Positions 15,227-15,961 of a DNA stretch of 15,961 nt are shown piece by piece. The stretch is from Caryophanales bacterium UBA1231 (GTDB taxonomy: Bacteria > Bacillota_I > Bacilli_A > ML615J-28 > CAG-313), in contig DBWT01000054.1 in the NCBI GenBank assembly GCA_002309035.1, forward strand, positions 1-15,961. Reading direction: 5' to 3'. A program made the translations under genes and the position numbers. The notes under the pieces are model-generated. The model had not been told where the DNA came from and did not search any database. It saw nothing but the letters and a program-made list of their open reading frames with translations. Each line of letters opens with the position of its first letter. Position 1 is the stretch's first letter.

Positions 15227-15961
15227 AGCTTCAAAAAGAGATTTGGAATACCATGATCTTCCAAAAACTCGCTTAGAACAGTTCAAAGATTTAATTAAAG
15301 TACGTTTCGGTACTTTGGTTTACTGTGGCTTTATTATGTTCCTCTTTTCAATTCCTCTTTTGATAATTGAATTTCTAAAAAACTTAGGTGTATATAATGC
15401 GTCTAGTGAATACGCAAATGAGCTTATAACAGAAGAAGAATTATATAGTACAGTTAGTTCTTTGACAATAATGTATGGAATATTACGAGTATTTGGTATT
15501 CTAATTTTCTTTATTGGTCTAAGTGGAATTGCTCGCGTGATGAAACAACTAATATATAGTGAAGGAATCTTTTTTAAAGAGGATTTCAAAATAGGTTTAA
15601 AGCAAAATGCTTTCCAATTCTCATTAATAGGTTTGATAACTGGGTTATTTGTATTTCTAATAGAGTTTTTAATCTCATATAACGAAATAAATATGTATTT
15701 AAAATATGCTATTCTGATACTGTTTATATTTTCTTTCTCTATTTCTTTTATGTATTTAATTCCATATATTACAGTATATAAAGATAGGTTATTTAATTGT
15801 ATATATATTTCAATAAGATTGTTTGTTAGAACCGCTTTTAAAACATCATTATTTGTTTTTGTACTAATAATACCCTTAGCTTTGGAATTGTTAAACTTAA
15901 TCTTTTTAAAAATGTTTATAATCATTGCTATTACTATAATCGTTTTACCGATGTATTTACT
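15216..15961 (+). CDS. YesL/DUF624-like membrane protein, partial (cut by window end)
   Basis: An open frame starts at ATG 15216, eleven bases inside the previous gene, and runs off the window after 248 complete codons. A TGA at 15207 in this frame excludes a longer N-terminus. The N-terminus is soluble and charged (MRIKASKRDLEYHDLPKTR). Five or six hydrophobic segments follow, at about 34-52, 84-105, 135-152, 162-184, 210-227 and from 230. The central stretch IARVMKQLIYSEGIFFKEDF, then KIGLKQNAFQFSLIGLI, matches the pattern of DUF624/YesL proteins, which are usually near 200 residues and lie beside sugar ABC permease genes in Bacillota. The molecular role of the family is unknown to me. This copy is longer than typical, partly because of the N-terminal extension. 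Residues 1-248 are visible; the stop lies outside. Confidence 0.72.
   Translation, partial: MRIKASKRDLEYHDLPKTRLEQFKDLIKVRFGTLVYCGFIMFLFSIPLLIIEFLKNLGVYNASSEYANELITEEELYSTVSSLTIMYGILRVFGILIFFIGLSGIARVMKQLIYSEGIFFKEDFKIGLKQNAFQFSLIGLITGLFVFLIEFLISYNEINMYLKYAILILFIFSFSISFMYLIPYITVYKDRLFNCIYISIRLFVRTAFKTSLFVFVLIIPLALELLNLIFLKMFIIIAITIIVLPMYL

Noticed and set aside
15320..15925. A 201-codon open frame on the minus strand near the right edge
   Set aside because: It is antisense to the YesL/DUF624-like frame that starts at 15216, which has a coupled start, family-like motifs and continues off the window. The minus frame has a biased, motif-free composition.

Overview
The window is an AT-rich (roughly one third G+C by eye) stretch with all genes on the + strand. 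They are packed almost end to end from about position 122 past the right edge, so it reads as one long operon. Ten of ten complete genes end in TAA, tryptophan is always TGG, Shine-Dalgarno sites are GGAGG-like where present, and signal peptides and lipoboxes are Gram-positive in style. This suggests a low-GC Bacillota or Mycoplasmatota-related lineage (for example a Haloplasmatales, Izemoplasmatales or Acholeplasma-like bacterium) with the standard code. The lineage is an inference.

Layout. 1-121: a 12-bp GC-rich hairpin, then a plausible sigma-A promoter. 122-1678: a surface protein with two lectin-like (CBM4/9-type) domains and a C-terminal membrane anchor. 1662-4010 and 4014-6338: two secreted lipoproteins with right-handed beta-helix domains resembling glycoside hydrolase family GH141. 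6340-8496: a third paralogue of the same architecture but without a signal peptide. 8499-10457: a cytoplasmic GHL6/GH151-like (beta/alpha)8 glycosidase with a beta-galactosidase-trimerisation-like domain. 10450-11601: a probable (alpha/alpha)6 six-hairpin glycosidase. 11636-13411: L-fucose isomerase (fucI), the firmest call. 13420-14157: a sugar-importer-type ABC ATPase lacking the usual C-terminal domain. 14170-14664 and 14648-15226: two membrane proteins of unknown family. 15216-end: a partial YesL/DUF624-like membrane protein cut by the window edge.

Working model (inference). The operon is a Gram-positive polysaccharide utilisation locus for a fucose-containing glycan such as fucoidan, mucin or rhamnogalacturonan-type pectin. 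The anchored lectin holds the substrate and the two lipoprotein beta-helix enzymes attack it outside. An ABC importer, whose permeases and binding protein probably lie just downstream, brings in oligosaccharides. The cytosolic beta-helix enzyme, GHL6 enzyme and six-hairpin enzyme then finish depolymerisation, and FucI converts L-fucose to L-fuculose. D-arabinose is an alternative substrate for FucI. Fuculokinase, fuculose-phosphate aldolase and a regulator are not in this window. No tRNA, rRNA, CRISPR array, insertion sequence or attachment site was seen.
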